Part shown: piece by piece, positions 35,914 to 45,787 of the stretch
How positions within the stretch are numbered: position 1 is the stretch's first letter
How the letters are laid out: every line of letters starts with the position of its first letter
Assembly (NCBI RefSeq): GCF_027922365.1
Contig: NZ_BSFN01000001.1
Location: 137,671-201,670 of the forward strand
DNA: 64,000 nucleotides
Reading direction: 5' to 3'
Source: Pseudomonas turukhanskensis
GTDB taxonomy: Bacteria; Pseudomonadota; Gammaproteobacteria; Pseudomonadales; Pseudomonadaceae
Notes under the pieces: generated by a model
What the model saw: only the letters and a program-made list of their open reading frames with translations
Databases searched by the model: none
Told to the model about the DNA's origin: nothing
Made by a program: the position numbers and the translations under genes

Positions 35914-37344
35914 ATGGTCGCCGACATTGCTTACCTGCAACACAACCAACAACAAATCGAGCAGTTGGACGAACTACTACGCCGCCAGCGCGAAGCCTTC
36001 CGCGCCAACCCCATGCCCGAGGCGTCGCAGCGCATTCAATGGCTCAAGAGCCTGTGCGACCTGTTGCTCAACGAGCAGGACACCCTGGTAAAAGCCATCT
36101 CCCAGGACTTCAGCAACCGTGCGGCCGAAGAAACCCTGCTGGCCGAAATCATGCCCAGCGTGCATGGCATTCACTACGCCACCAAGCGCATCAAGAAATG
36201 GATGAAACCCTCGCGCCGCTCCGTCGGCTCGGCGTTTCAGCCAGCCAGCGCCAAGGTGGTGTACCAGCCGCTGGGTGTGGTGGGCGTGATCGTGCCGTGG
36301 AACTACCCGCTGTTTCTGGCCATCGGCCCGTTGGTGGGCGCCCTGGCTGCCGGTAACCGGGTGATGATAAAGATGAGCGAGTCCACCCCGGTGACCTCTC
36401 AACTGGTCAAGGACCTGCTGGCCCGCATCTTCCCCGAAGACCTGGTGGCCGTGGTGCTGGGCGAAGCCGAAGTGGGCATGGCGTTTTCCAAACTGCCGTT
36501 CGACCACCTTCTGTTCACCGGCGCCACCAGCATCGGCAAACACGTGATGCGCGCTGCGGCGGAAAACCTGGTGCCGGTCACCCTGGAACTGGGCGGCAAA
36601 TCGCCGGCCATCGTTTCCGCCGACGTGCCGTTGACCGATGCCGCCGAGCGCATTGCGTTCGGTAAAACCATGAACGCCGGGCAGACCTGCGTGGCGCCTG
36701 ACTACGTGCTGGTGCCCAGAGACCGCGTGGAAGGTTTCGTCGAGGCCTACCGCAAAACCGTGCAGACCTTCTACCCGACCCTGAAGGACAACCCGGACTA
36801 CACCGCCGTCATCAACGACCGACAACTCACCCGCCTCAAAGGCCTGCTCAGTGATGCCGAAAGCAAAGGCGCCAAACTTATTCCGCTGTTCCCCGAAGGC
36901 CAGGGCCGCCGCATGGCGCAGACCGTGGTGCTGAATGTGAACGACGAGATGAAACTGATGCAGGACGAAATCTTCGGCCCGCTGCTGCCGATCGTTCCGT
37001 ACGACCGACTCGAAGATGCCTTCAACTACATCAACGATCGCCCTCGTCCGCTGGCGCTCTACTACTTCGGCTACAACAAGGCTGAGCAGAAGCGCGTGCT
37101 GCACGAGACCCACGCCGGCGGCGTGTGCTTGAACGATACCCTGCTGCATGTGGCGCAGGACGATATGCCCTTCGGCGGGGTTGGTCCCTCGGGCATGGGC
37201 CACTACCACGGCCATGAAGGCTTCTTGACCTTCTCCAAGGCCAAGGGCGTCTTTATCAAGCAGCGCTTCAACGCCTCGAAAGTGATCTACCCGCCGTATG
37301 GCAAAGCGTTGCAGAAACTGGTGCTCAAACTGTTCATCCGCTAA
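35914..37344 (+). CDS. calB: Coniferyl aldehyde dehydrogenase-type enzyme
   Basis: An NAD(P)-dependent class 3-like aldehyde dehydrogenase of 476 residues. The active-site Cys is in NAGQTCVAPDYVL, the catalytic Glu in VTLELGGKSPAIV, and the cofactor loop is FTGATSIGK. The C-terminus IKQRFNASKVIYPPYG extends past the core like membrane-linked fatty aldehyde dehydrogenases. Pseudomonas relatives are annotated coniferyl aldehyde dehydrogenase, but long-chain aldehydes are equally plausible substrates. It is driven by the promoter at 35798 and likely controlled by the divergent TetR regulator. Confidence 0.85.
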   Translation: MVADIAYLQHNQQQIEQLDELLRRQREAFRANPMPEASQRIQWLKSLCDLLLNEQDTLVKAISQDFSNRAAEETLLAEIMPSVHGIHYATKRIKKWMKPSRRSVGSAFQPASAKVVYQPLGVVGVIVPWNYPLFLAIGPLVGALAAGNRVMIKMSESTPVTSQLVKDLLARIFPEDLVAVVLGEAEVGMAFSKLPFDHLLFTGATSIGKHVMRAAAENLVPVTLELGGKSPAIVSADVPLTDAAERIAFGKTMNAGQTCVAPDYVLVPRDRVEGFVEAYRKTVQTFYPTLKDNPDYTAVINDRQLTRLKGLLSDAESKGAKLIPLFPEGQGRRMAQTVVLNVNDEMKLMQDEIFGPLLPIVPYDRLEDAFNYINDRPRPLALYYFGYNKAEQKRVLHETHAGGVCLNDTLLHVAQDDMPFGGVGPSGMGHYHGHEGFLTFSKAKGVFIKQRFNASKVIYPPYGKALQKLVLKLFIR

Positions 37345-37492
37345 ACCCCAGCTGAACCTCGCGGCGCCCGGTTTTAGCCTGCTAATCGGGATGTGAGTCT
37401 GCTTTTAACGCCTAACCGAGCGCAGTAGTTTTGACATAGCCTGACGGTGCGCCGCCTTTAAATCGCCTATAGAGCGAGGTCAAAAAACAATA

Positions 37493-38038
37493 ATGAATGA
37501 CTCCGTAGTAGCTGCACCCGGCCTCTCGCGCCGCGGCCTGCTGAAAGTCGGCCTGATGGGCTCGGCCTTTCTCGCCACCGCCGGCCTTGCCGCCACCTTG
37601 AGCGGCTGCTCAGCAAGCACGCCGGCCAACGGTTTTGCGATTCTGCGCGACGCCGACCTGCCGTTTCTCAAGGCGCTGATTCCGGTGATGCTCGCCGGCG
37701 CCGTGAAACCTGAGCAGATGCCACAGGCCATCGACGGCACGCTGCAAAACCTCGACTACAGCCTCAACCGCCTCTCGCCGGAGATGCTCAAGCTCACCGT
37801 GCAGCTGTTCGATGTCCTGGCGATGGCCGTTACCCGTGGCCCGCTAACCGGCATCTGGGGCAGTTGGGAAAATGCCAGCAGCGAGGACATCACCCACTTC
37901 CTCAACCGCTGGCAGAACAGCTCGCTGAGTCTGTTGCGCATGGGGCACGCCTCGTTGCTGCAACTGGTGATGATGGCCTGGTATGGCCGCCCGGAATCCT
38001 GGGCGCATTGCGGCTACCCCGGCCCGCCCAGGGTCTGA
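37493..38038 (+). CDS. Twin-arginine signal protein, probable GMC oxidoreductase small subunit
   Basis: A 181-residue protein with a Tat signal: SRRGLLKVGLMGSAFLATAGLAATLSGCSAS (landmark region) contains SRRGLLK and a lipobox-like LSGC. The mature helical domain is small and lacks cofactor motifs. The next gene, 56 bp downstream, is a GMC oxidoreductase without its own export signal, so this protein may carry it across the membrane as a complex, as small subunits of gluconate- and sorbitol-type dehydrogenases do. The role is inferred from context. Confidence 0.72.
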   Translation: MNDSVVAAPGLSRRGLLKVGLMGSAFLATAGLAATLSGCSASTPANGFAILRDADLPFLKALIPVMLAGAVKPEQMPQAIDGTLQNLDYSLNRLSPEMLKLTVQLFDVLAMAVTRGPLTGIWGSWENASSEDITHFLNRWQNSSLSLLRMGHASLLQLVMMAWYGRPESWAHCGYPGPPRV

Positions 38039-38094
38039 TTAACGCGCCTTGGCGTTGCACCACTTCTAATAAGAATTTACCGAGAGCAGCCTGA

Positions 38095-39690
38095 ATGCCC
38101 GTACCTGATCTGTTTGCCGAAGGCCTTGGCCGCGGCTGGAAAACCTACAACGGCTCGCGCCTTGAGCAGGACCTGACCCTGGAAGCCGATGTCGCCATCG
38201 TCGGCACCGGTGCTGGCGGCGGCACCACGGCGGAAATCCTCAGCGCCGCCGGCTACAAGGTGCTGCTGATCGAAGAAGGCCCGCTGAAAACCAGCAGTGA
38301 TTTCAAGATGCAGGAAGCCGAGGCTTACCCAAGCCTTTATCAGGAAGGCATCGGGCGCATGAGCAAAGACGGCGCCATCACCATCATGCAAGGCCGGGCG
38401 GTCGGCGGTACCACGCTGGTGAACTGGACCTCCAGCTTTCGCACGCCCGAGCCGACGCTGGAGCACTGGGCCAAGGAGCACAACGTAAAAGGCCACAGTG
38501 TGGCGGAGATGGCGCCCTGGTTTGAAAAAATGGAGCAGCGCCTGGGCGTGGCGCCGTGGATCATGCCGCCGAACGCCAATAACGATGTGATTCGCGTCGG
38601 CTGCGACAAGCTCGGTTATCACTGGAAAGTGATTCCACGCAACGTGCGCGGCTGCTGGAACCTGGGCTACTGCGGCATGGGCTGCCCGACCAACGCCAAG
38701 CAGTCGATGCTGGTGACCACCATTCCGGCCACCCTGGAAAAAGGCGGCGAGCTGCTGTACCTGGCACGCGCCGACAAGCTCTTGATCGAAGGTGACAAGG
38801 TGACTGGCATTCACTGCCAGGCCATGGACGAGCGCTGCGTGACGCCGACCGGGCGCACCATTACGGTAAAAGCCAAGCACTACATCCTCGCCGGCGGCGG
38901 CATCAACACGCCGGCGATTCTGCTGCGCTCGAAAGCGCCGGACCCGCACCAGCGTGCCGGCAAGCGCACCTTTATTCACCTTGTGAACTTCTCGGCCGCG
39001 CAGTTCGAGCAGGTGGTAAACCCGTTCTACGGTGCGCCGCAGTCGATCTATTCCGACCACTTTCAATGGGACGACGGCACCACCGGCCGCATGTCCTTCA
39101 AGCTCGAAGTGCCACCCATGCAGCCGGCGCTGACCGCCACCCTGCTCGGCCGCTTCGGCATCGACAACGCCATGCGCATGGAACAGTTGCCACACACCAA
39201 CGCCATGCTCGCCCTGCTGCGCGACGGTTTTCACCCCGATAGCGCCGAAGGCACGGTGGAACTGCGCAGTGACGGCAGCCCGGTGCTCGATTACCAGATG
39301 ACCGATTACACCTGGGATGGCATCCGTCGCTCGTTCCACACCATGGCCGAAATCCAGTTCGCCGCCGGCGCCAAAAGCGTGCTGCCGCTGCACACCGACG
39401 CCGAGTATGTGAAAACGCTGGCCGAGGCAAAAAGCCAGCTCGACGGTTTGAGCCTGGAGATCTACCGCACCCGCCTGGGCAGTGCCCACGTGATGGGCGG
39501 CTGCGCCATGGGAGAAGACCCGACGCAGGCGGTTACCGACAGCCTGGGCCGCCACCATCAGCTGCGCAATCTGTCGATTCATGATGGTTCGTTGTTCCCC
39601 ACCAGCATTGGCGCCAACCCGCAGTTGTCCGTCTACGGGCTGACGGCGCAATTGGCGACCCAATTGGCAGACCGCCTGAAGTCCGCGTGA
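38095..39690 (+). CDS. GMC-family FAD oxidoreductase
   Basis: A flavin alcohol/sugar dehydrogenase of 531 residues. The FAD dinucleotide fold is VAIVGTGAGGGTTAEIL (about residues 33-50). AVGGTTLVNWTSSFRTP is the GMC signature 1 region. The CGMGCPTNAKQSML cysteines and the C-terminal GSAHVMGGCAMGEDP catalytic region (His) with SVYGLTAQLATQLAD are typical. No export signal is seen. It pairs with the Tat-signal protein before it. An electron acceptor such as a cytochrome or quinone is likely but not shown. Confidence 0.88.
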   Translation: MPVPDLFAEGLGRGWKTYNGSRLEQDLTLEADVAIVGTGAGGGTTAEILSAAGYKVLLIEEGPLKTSSDFKMQEAEAYPSLYQEGIGRMSKDGAITIMQGRAVGGTTLVNWTSSFRTPEPTLEHWAKEHNVKGHSVAEMAPWFEKMEQRLGVAPWIMPPNANNDVIRVGCDKLGYHWKVIPRNVRGCWNLGYCGMGCPTNAKQSMLVTTIPATLEKGGELLYLARADKLLIEGDKVTGIHCQAMDERCVTPTGRTITVKAKHYILAGGGINTPAILLRSKAPDPHQRAGKRTFIHLVNFSAAQFEQVVNPFYGAPQSIYSDHFQWDDGTTGRMSFKLEVPPMQPALTATLLGRFGIDNAMRMEQLPHTNAMLALLRDGFHPDSAEGTVELRSDGSPVLDYQMTDYTWDGIRRSFHTMAEIQFAAGAKSVLPLHTDAEYVKTLAEAKSQLDGLSLEIYRTRLGSAHVMGGCAMGEDPTQAVTDSLGRHHQLRNLSIHDGSLFPTSIGANPQLSVYGLTAQLATQLADRLKSA

Positions 39691-39696
39691 CACTAA

Positions 39697-40278
<582 letters not shown>

Positions 40279-40284
40279 ATAGCC

Positions 40285-40712
<428 letters not shown>

Positions 40713-40716
40713 CGCC

Positions 40717-42435
40717 ATGGGCTGCCGGGTTCGTGGCAGCCACGTCGGCAAGGTACTGCTCAGTACCTTGCTGCTCCTTGTTGCACTCGGCACCAGCGCC
40801 GCCCCACTGCCCAAACAAGCGGCCATTGCCAGTGCGCACCCTGCCGCCACCATCGCCGGCCTGGAAACCCTGGCCGCTGGCGGCAATGCCTTTGATGCCG
40901 CCATTGCCGTAAGCGCCGCGCTGGCGGTGGTCGAGCCCTACAGCTCGGGCCTCGGCGGCGGCGGATTCTTTCTGTTGCGCCAGGCCGGCGAGCAGCCGCA
41001 ATACCGCTTTCTCGATGCCCGCGAGCGCGCTCCGCTAGCCGCCCATGCCGACCTGTACAAGCGCGACGGCAAGATACAGCCCCAGCTTTCGCTGGATGGC
41101 GCCCTGGCCGCAGCGATTCCCGGGTTGCCTGCCGCGCTGGTGGAATTGGCGCGCAAGTACGGCAAGTTGCCGCTGATTGATTCCCTAGGCCCTGCCATTC
41201 GCCTGGCCCGTGACGGCGTTTCGATTGACCACGTGTACCGCGAACGCGCGCAGTGGCGCCTGGCCTCGATGCGCGACAACCCGGAAACCGCGCGTGTCTT
41301 TCTTGGCGACAAGGGCGCGATTCCCGAAGAACTCACCCTGCTGCGCCAACCTGACCTGGCCAACACCCTCGAGCGCCTGGGGCGCTACGGCAAACCGGGG
41401 TTCTACAGCGGCGAAACGGCGCAGCTGTTGGTTGATGGGGTCAGACGCGCCGGCGGCATCTGGACCTTGGCCGACCTTGAGCACTATCAGGTGGTGGAGC
41501 GTCAGCCGCTGCGCTACGCCCTCACCGATGGCCGCGAGCTGATCAGCGCGCCGCCGCCGTCGGCCGGGGGTATCGCCCTGGCGCAAAGCCTGGCCATGCT
41601 GCAGCAGCTGCCCTGGCGCCAGGCCGATAAATTGCAGCGCGCCCATTACGTGATTGAAGTGCTGCGCCGCGCGTATCGCGACCGTGGTCTGCTCGGCGAC
41701 CCGGACTTTATTGCCAACCCCACCAGCAAACTCTTGGACGCCGGCTACCTGAAACAGCTTGCCGCCGGCATCGACCCGCAAAAGGCTACGCCCAGCAGCA
41801 GCCTGCCGCCTTCACCGCCCTGGACAGAAGGCAACCACACCACGCATTTCGTGGTGCTGGATGAAGCCGGTAATGCAGTGTCTGCCACCCTCTCGGTCAA
41901 CCTGCCCTTCGGCGCGGCCTTCACCCCGCCGGGCACAGGCGTATTGCTCAACGATGAGATGGACGACTTCGCCGCCAATGTTCAAGGCGCCAATGCCTAC
42001 GGCCTGAGTGGCAGCCAGGCCAACGCCATTGCGGCGGGCAAGCGGCCACTGTCGAGCATGAGCCCGAGCTTTATCGAAAGCCCTACCCAGTTCAGCGCAT
42101 TCGGCACGCCAGGCGGCAGCCGCATTCCGAGCATGGTGTTGCTGGCGATGCTGCAATACCTGGACGGCCAACCGGTGGCGAGCTGGCCGGCGGCGCCGCG
42201 CTACCACCACCAGTACCTGCCCGATGTGGTGGAGTACGAACCCAGCACCTTCACCGCCACCGAACGCGATGCACTGCGCGAGCGCGGTTATGCGCTGAAA
42301 CCGGTTGAGCGGCCGTATGGCAATCAGCAGGTGCTGCTGTGGAACAAGTACAGCCGCAGCGTCGAGGCCGCCAGCGACCCACGCGGGATTGGCCAAGCGA
42401 AGCTGTCGCCCCCGGCGATGGATGTGAAACCGTAG
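40717..42435 (+). CDS. ggt: Gamma-glutamyltransferase (glutathione hydrolase)
   Basis: A 572-residue precursor with an N-terminal hydrophobic export signal (VLLSTLLLLVALGTSAA). The autoprocessing threonine that becomes the small-subunit nucleophile is in EGNHTTHFVVLDEAGNAVSAT. The glycine pair and SSMSPSFI of the active site and the GTPGGSRIP motif follow. It cleaves glutathione in the periplasm. Its stop codon TAG (42433-42435) lies inside a family A repeat. Confidence 0.95.
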   Translation: MGCRVRGSHVGKVLLSTLLLLVALGTSAAPLPKQAAIASAHPAATIAGLETLAAGGNAFDAAIAVSAALAVVEPYSSGLGGGGFFLLRQAGEQPQYRFLDARERAPLAAHADLYKRDGKIQPQLSLDGALAAAIPGLPAALVELARKYGKLPLIDSLGPAIRLARDGVSIDHVYRERAQWRLASMRDNPETARVFLGDKGAIPEELTLLRQPDLANTLERLGRYGKPGFYSGETAQLLVDGVRRAGGIWTLADLEHYQVVERQPLRYALTDGRELISAPPPSAGGIALAQSLAMLQQLPWRQADKLQRAHYVIEVLRRAYRDRGLLGDPDFIANPTSKLLDAGYLKQLAAGIDPQKATPSSSLPPSPPWTEGNHTTHFVVLDEAGNAVSATLSVNLPFGAAFTPPGTGVLLNDEMDDFAANVQGANAYGLSGSQANAIAAGKRPLSSMSPSFIESPTQFSAFGTPGGSRIPSMVLLAMLQYLDGQPVASWPAAPRYHHQYLPDVVEYEPSTFTATERDALRERGYALKPVERPYGNQQVLLWNKYSRSVEAASDPRGIGQAKLSPPAMDVKP

Positions 42436-42527
42436 GGCGAATACCCCTTGGGTATCCGCCGTGGCTCTCTGCCTAGGCTCACTTTGGATGGCAGCGGCGG
42501 ATATCCCTTTGGAATATTCGCCCTACG
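42431..42527. repeat. Palindromic repeat, family A (copy 3)
   Basis: Left arm CGTAGGGCGAATACCCCTTGGGTATCCGCCG (42431-42461) and right arm from 42495 to CGCCCTACG at 42527, forming an imperfect inverted repeat of 97 bp. The first TAG is the stop codon of ggt. Confidence 0.85.
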
Positions 42528-42541
42528 CTGCTTCAAATCGC

Positions 42542-42584
42542 GGGCATAAAAAAGCCGGTCACCTGGACCGGCTTTTTTATGCCC
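42542..42584. terminator. Bidirectional terminator between ggt and the next gene
   Basis: A perfect 19-bp stem (42542-42560 with 42566-42584) with loop ACCTG; the core is GC-rich and flanked by A6/T6 on both strands. Confidence 0.9.
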
Positions 42585-42589
42585 GCAAC

Positions 42590-42931
42590 TTACTCCGGCT
42601 GTTTTTGCTTGTAGCCGCTTTCAGTGCAGCCCAGGCAGCGTACGAAAGCTTCTTTGCCGGGGTCTACGACCAGCGCCTTGCCCGCTTCACCGATGTTACC
42701 GCCAGCGGCGGTGAACGGCAGGCTGATCACGAAAGCACCGGCACCAATGATGGTGGTGGCGATCAGCAGGGGGCGGGCGATGATCAGGTCACCGAGCATG
42801 GCCCAGGCTGGCGGAGCTTCTAAGGTGTAGGTGGGATCGCCGCTCTGGTTGGTCTGCTCCGCCATTGCCGGCAGTGCCAGGAAGCCAGTGGTCAGCGCCA
42901 GGACGACAGCGGTTGAGCGAAACAGGTTCAT
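42590..42931 (-). CDS. Conserved exported hypothetical protein
   Basis: A 113-residue protein with a signal peptide ([24 protein letters not shown]). One membrane or amphipathic segment ([19 protein letters not shown]) follows, then a short tail with [10 protein letters not shown]. Database copies are sometimes labelled multidrug transporter, which this sequence does not support. It is convergent with ggt across the shared terminator and upstream of mutM by 205 bp of non-coding sequence. Function unknown. Confidence 0.78.
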   Translation of the reverse strand: MNLFRSTAVVLALTTGFLALPAMAEQTNQSGDPTYTLEAPPAWAMLGDLIIARPLLIATTIIGAGAFVISLPFTAAGGNIGEAGKALVVDPGKEAFVRCLGCTESGYKQKQPE

Positions 42932-43136
42932 GAGTGCGGTCCTTCATCGATTCAAAGTGCGGTGGCTGTAACTATAACAGCGCTCCGGAAATTGTCAGCG
43001 TGACGGCCGTCAAGCGCTGGAGATCGCATTCTGCGGGTTTTGCAGGGCAATTGGCGAGGAAAAAACCGAGCGTAACTGTGCGCTTACACACGCCCTGCCA
43101 ATACCGCCGTTTTTTATAGGGTTCGCAGCCGATGTA

Positions 43137-43949
43137 TCAGCGCTGACATTTAGGGCAATACACGCTCGCGCGCTGCCCCAGCTTTACTTCACGCAAGGTG
43201 CTGCCGCAGGTTTTGCAGAACTCGCCACCGCGCCCGTACACAAACAGTTCCTGCTGGAAATAACCCGGCTGGCCATCGCCGCCGACAAAGTCACGCAACG
43301 TGGTGCCGCCGCGTTCAATGGCATGGGCCAGAATACGTTTGATCTGCAGTGACAGCTCCAGATAACGGGCTCGCGAAATGGAGCCGGCTTCGCGGCGCGG
43401 ATCGATACCGGCGGCGAACAGCGCTTCGGTCGCGTAGATATTGCCCACCCCAACCACCACCGCGTTATCCATGATGAAGGGCTTTACCGCCATGCTCTTG
43501 CCCCGCGAAAGCGTGAACAAGCGGTCGCCATCGAACAACTCGGTCAGCGGTTCCGGCCCCAGTTTCACCAGCAGCTCATGTAGCAGCGGCTCGGTGCTCC
43601 AGAGCATGGCGCCGAACCGCCGCGGGTCGGTGTAGCGCAGCGCCAGGCCCGACTCCAGTTCGATATCCACATGTTCATGCTTGGCCACAGGCGTATCGAT
43701 AGGCACCAGGCGCAAGTTGCCCGACATGCCCAGGTGACTGATCAAGGTGCCGGCTTCGGCCGTCAGCAGCAGGTACTTGGCGCGGCGGGTTACGCTTTCA
43801 ATGCGCTGGCCGGACAGGCGCACGTCAAGGTCTTCGGGAATCGGCCAACGCAACCGGCGATCACGCACGATCACGCGGCTGACGCGCTGACCTTCGAGGT
43901 ACGGCGCAATGCCACGGCGCGTAGTTTCGACTTCGGGTAATTCAGGCAT
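43137..43949 (-). CDS. mutM: Formamidopyrimidine-DNA glycosylase MutM
   Basis: A base-excision repair glycosylase/AP lyase for 8-oxoguanine, 270 residues. Pro2-Glu3 are the catalytic residues ([13 protein letters not shown]). The H2TH helices include [18 protein letters not shown], and the C-terminal zinc finger is [10 protein letters not shown]...CPKCQ. It is separated from the HDOD gene by 50 bp and probably transcribed independently. Confidence 0.97.
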   Translation of the reverse strand: MPELPEVETTRRGIAPYLEGQRVSRVIVRDRRLRWPIPEDLDVRLSGQRIESVTRRAKYLLLTAEAGTLISHLGMSGNLRLVPIDTPVAKHEHVDIELESGLALRYTDPRRFGAMLWSTEPLLHELLVKLGPEPLTELFDGDRLFTLSRGKSMAVKPFIMDNAVVVGVGNIYATEALFAAGIDPRREAGSISRARYLELSLQIKRILAHAIERGGTTLRDFVGGDGQPGYFQQELFVYGRGGEFCKTCGSTLREVKLGQRASVYCPKCQR

Positions 43950-43999
43950 GACAGGGCCCGCGACAAGAGAGGGTGGAGCACCTTAGCAAGCGGCGGGGC

Positions 44000-44866
44000 T
44001 CAATGCATGCTCAGGTCGCGAATGCTTTCTTTGAGCGTTTGGAAGTCGTACTCCGACAGCCCCACGTACTCCAGCACCAGTTGCTCGATGCTCTGCCATT
44101 CGAAATCGTCGGTCTGGTTGCCCAGCACCCGATGGCTTTCGCAGATGTGCTCGGACATTTTCAGAATCGCCAGCAGCGTCTTCAGCTGCGCATCACGAAC
44201 CGAGTCGTCGGTAAAGATCGACAGGGCATTGTGGTGGTTGGCAATCGCATCGCACAGGTGCAACGGCAGGTTCCACGACTTGGCGGTGAAGTAACCGACC
44301 ACCGCATGGTTGGTATTGAGCACGCGGTTTTCCGTGTCGACGATACGCCGCTCGGCGGTGGCGCTGGCGTAGGCCTCCTCCAGCACGGTCATGTAGTCGG
44401 GAAAACGCTTGATCATCAGCGGAATGCCGCAGTTGTGGAACAGGCCCAGGGTGTAGGCCTCGTCGGCCGCCTGATAGCCGATACGCTTAGCCAGGGTCAG
44501 GCAGGTCATGGCGACGTCTTGGGCGGTATCCCAGAAACGGTTGAGGGTGACGATCGCCTCATCGGTCATCTCACCCTTGATCGACTGCGCGTTGATCAGG
44601 TTGATCACCGTGTTACAGCCCAAGAGGTTCACCGCTTGCTGAATCGAGGCGATGCGGTTGGACAGACCGAAGAAAGGCGAGTTGACGATTTTCAACAAGG
44701 CGCCGGACAAGCCGGGGTCCTGGCTGATCAGCTTGGCGATGGTCTTCAAATCAGGATGGGGCATCACCTGCTCCATTTGCAGGTCGACCATGATCTGAGG
44801 TTGCGGCGGCACGCTGATGCCTTGCAGGACTTTCTGGATTTGTTCAGCGGAGAGTTCTTGGGCCAT
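44000..44866 (-). CDS. HDOD domain signalling protein
   Basis: A 288-residue protein with the HDOD fold, an HD-GYP-related domain without phosphodiesterase activity; such proteins act in signalling or motility control. The start is ATG 44866; a GTG 12 codons earlier is possible. The domain shows LISQDPGLSGALLKIVNSPFFGL and LGLFHNCGIPLM. No other effector domain is present. It is divergent from the PfpI gene. The biological role is unknown. Confidence 0.85.
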   Translation of the reverse strand: MAQELSAEQIQKVLQGISVPPQPQIMVDLQMEQVMPHPDLKTIAKLISQDPGLSGALLKIVNSPFFGLSNRIASIQQAVNLLGCNTVINLINAQSIKGEMTDEAIVTLNRFWDTAQDVAMTCLTLAKRIGYQAADEAYTLGLFHNCGIPLMIKRFPDYMTVLEEAYASATAERRIVDTENRVLNTNHAVVGYFTAKSWNLPLHLCDAIANHHNALSIFTDDSVRDAQLKTLLAILKMSEHICESHRVLGNQTDDFEWQSIEQLVLEYVGLSEYDFQTLKESIRDLSMH

Positions 44867-45095
44867 GACTGCACAGGCTAGTTGACGTGACGAATGCCAC
44901 ACAGTCTAACCGCCTGGTTACCCGACGTAACCCTCGGCAGCGCAGGAAAACGCCGACAGACGGAAAGAACTTAATAACGGCGCGGGAAAGCGAGCTAGAC
45001 CACTCGTCCGGACCTGACCGCCGTCGAACAACCTGAACTTTACCCGCCACAGCGGCCTCGGAACTTATACACCCTCAACGGATAAAGGAGCTTCC

Positions 45096-45635
45096 ATGAC
45101 AACCTCTTTGAAAGGCAAACGCGTCGCCCTGCTCGTCACCGACGGTTTCGAACAAGTGGAACTGACCGGCCCGAAAGACGCCCTGGAACAACTGGGCGCT
45201 ACCGTGGATATTCTTTCCGACAGCACCGGGCAGGTTAAAGGCTGGCACCACGACAAACCGGGCGACAGCTTTACCGTGAGCAAGACCTTCGAGGCGGCGA
45301 ACATCGGCGACTATGACGCGTTGGTCTTGCCGGGCGGCGTGATGAACTCCGACACCATTCGCAGCATTCCCGAGGCGCAAAGCCTGGTGGTGCAGGCCTC
45401 GCAGAATGAAGTGCCGATTGCCGTGATTTGCCATGGCGCCTGGTTGCTGGTGTCGTCCGGGCTGGTAAAAGGCCGCACCATTACCAGCTGGAGCTCGCTC
45501 AAAGACGACATCACCAACGCCGGCGGCAAATGGGTCGACGAGGAAGTGGTGACCGATGGCACGCTGATTAGCAGCCGCAAGCCGGATGACATTCCGGCGT
45601 TTAACAAGAAGCTGATCGAGACGTTGGCGGCCTAA
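45096..45635 (+). CDS. DJ-1/PfpI family protein
   Basis: A 179-residue PfpI/DJ-1 superfamily protein. The reactive Cys is in AVICHGAWLLVSS. The N-terminal KRVALLVTDGFEQVELTGPKDAL contributes the acidic residue. AAGGAGCTTCC precedes the start. Members act as glyoxalase, deglycase or stress-linked proteases; in P. aeruginosa a homologue at this locus is linked to stress resistance. The activity cannot be set from sequence. Confidence 0.9.
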   Translation: MTTSLKGKRVALLVTDGFEQVELTGPKDALEQLGATVDILSDSTGQVKGWHHDKPGDSFTVSKTFEAANIGDYDALVLPGGVMNSDTIRSIPEAQSLVVQASQNEVPIAVICHGAWLLVSSGLVKGRTITSWSSLKDDITNAGGKWVDEEVVTDGTLISSRKPDDIPAFNKKLIETLAA

Positions 45636-45657
45636 CGATCATAGGGATTCGTAGATG

Positions 45658-45752
45658 TAGGTTGGGTTGAGCGCAGCGAAGCCCAACAACCACGTGGTCT
45701 AAGTACCTCGTTTGGGCTGTTGGGCTTCGCCTCCGGCTCAACCCAACCTACG
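45658..45752. repeat. Palindromic repeat, family B (copy 2)
   Basis: GTAGGTTGGGTTGAGCGCAGCGAAGCCCAACA at the left (landmark) and its near-complement ending CAACCCAACCTAC at 45752. It lies 22 bp after the PfpI gene stop. The TATACT at 45755-45760 immediately follows it and may be the -10 box of rlmI. Confidence 0.82.
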
Positions 45753-45787
45753 CTATACTCCCGCTCTTTTTTCGGAGAGCGCCCCCC

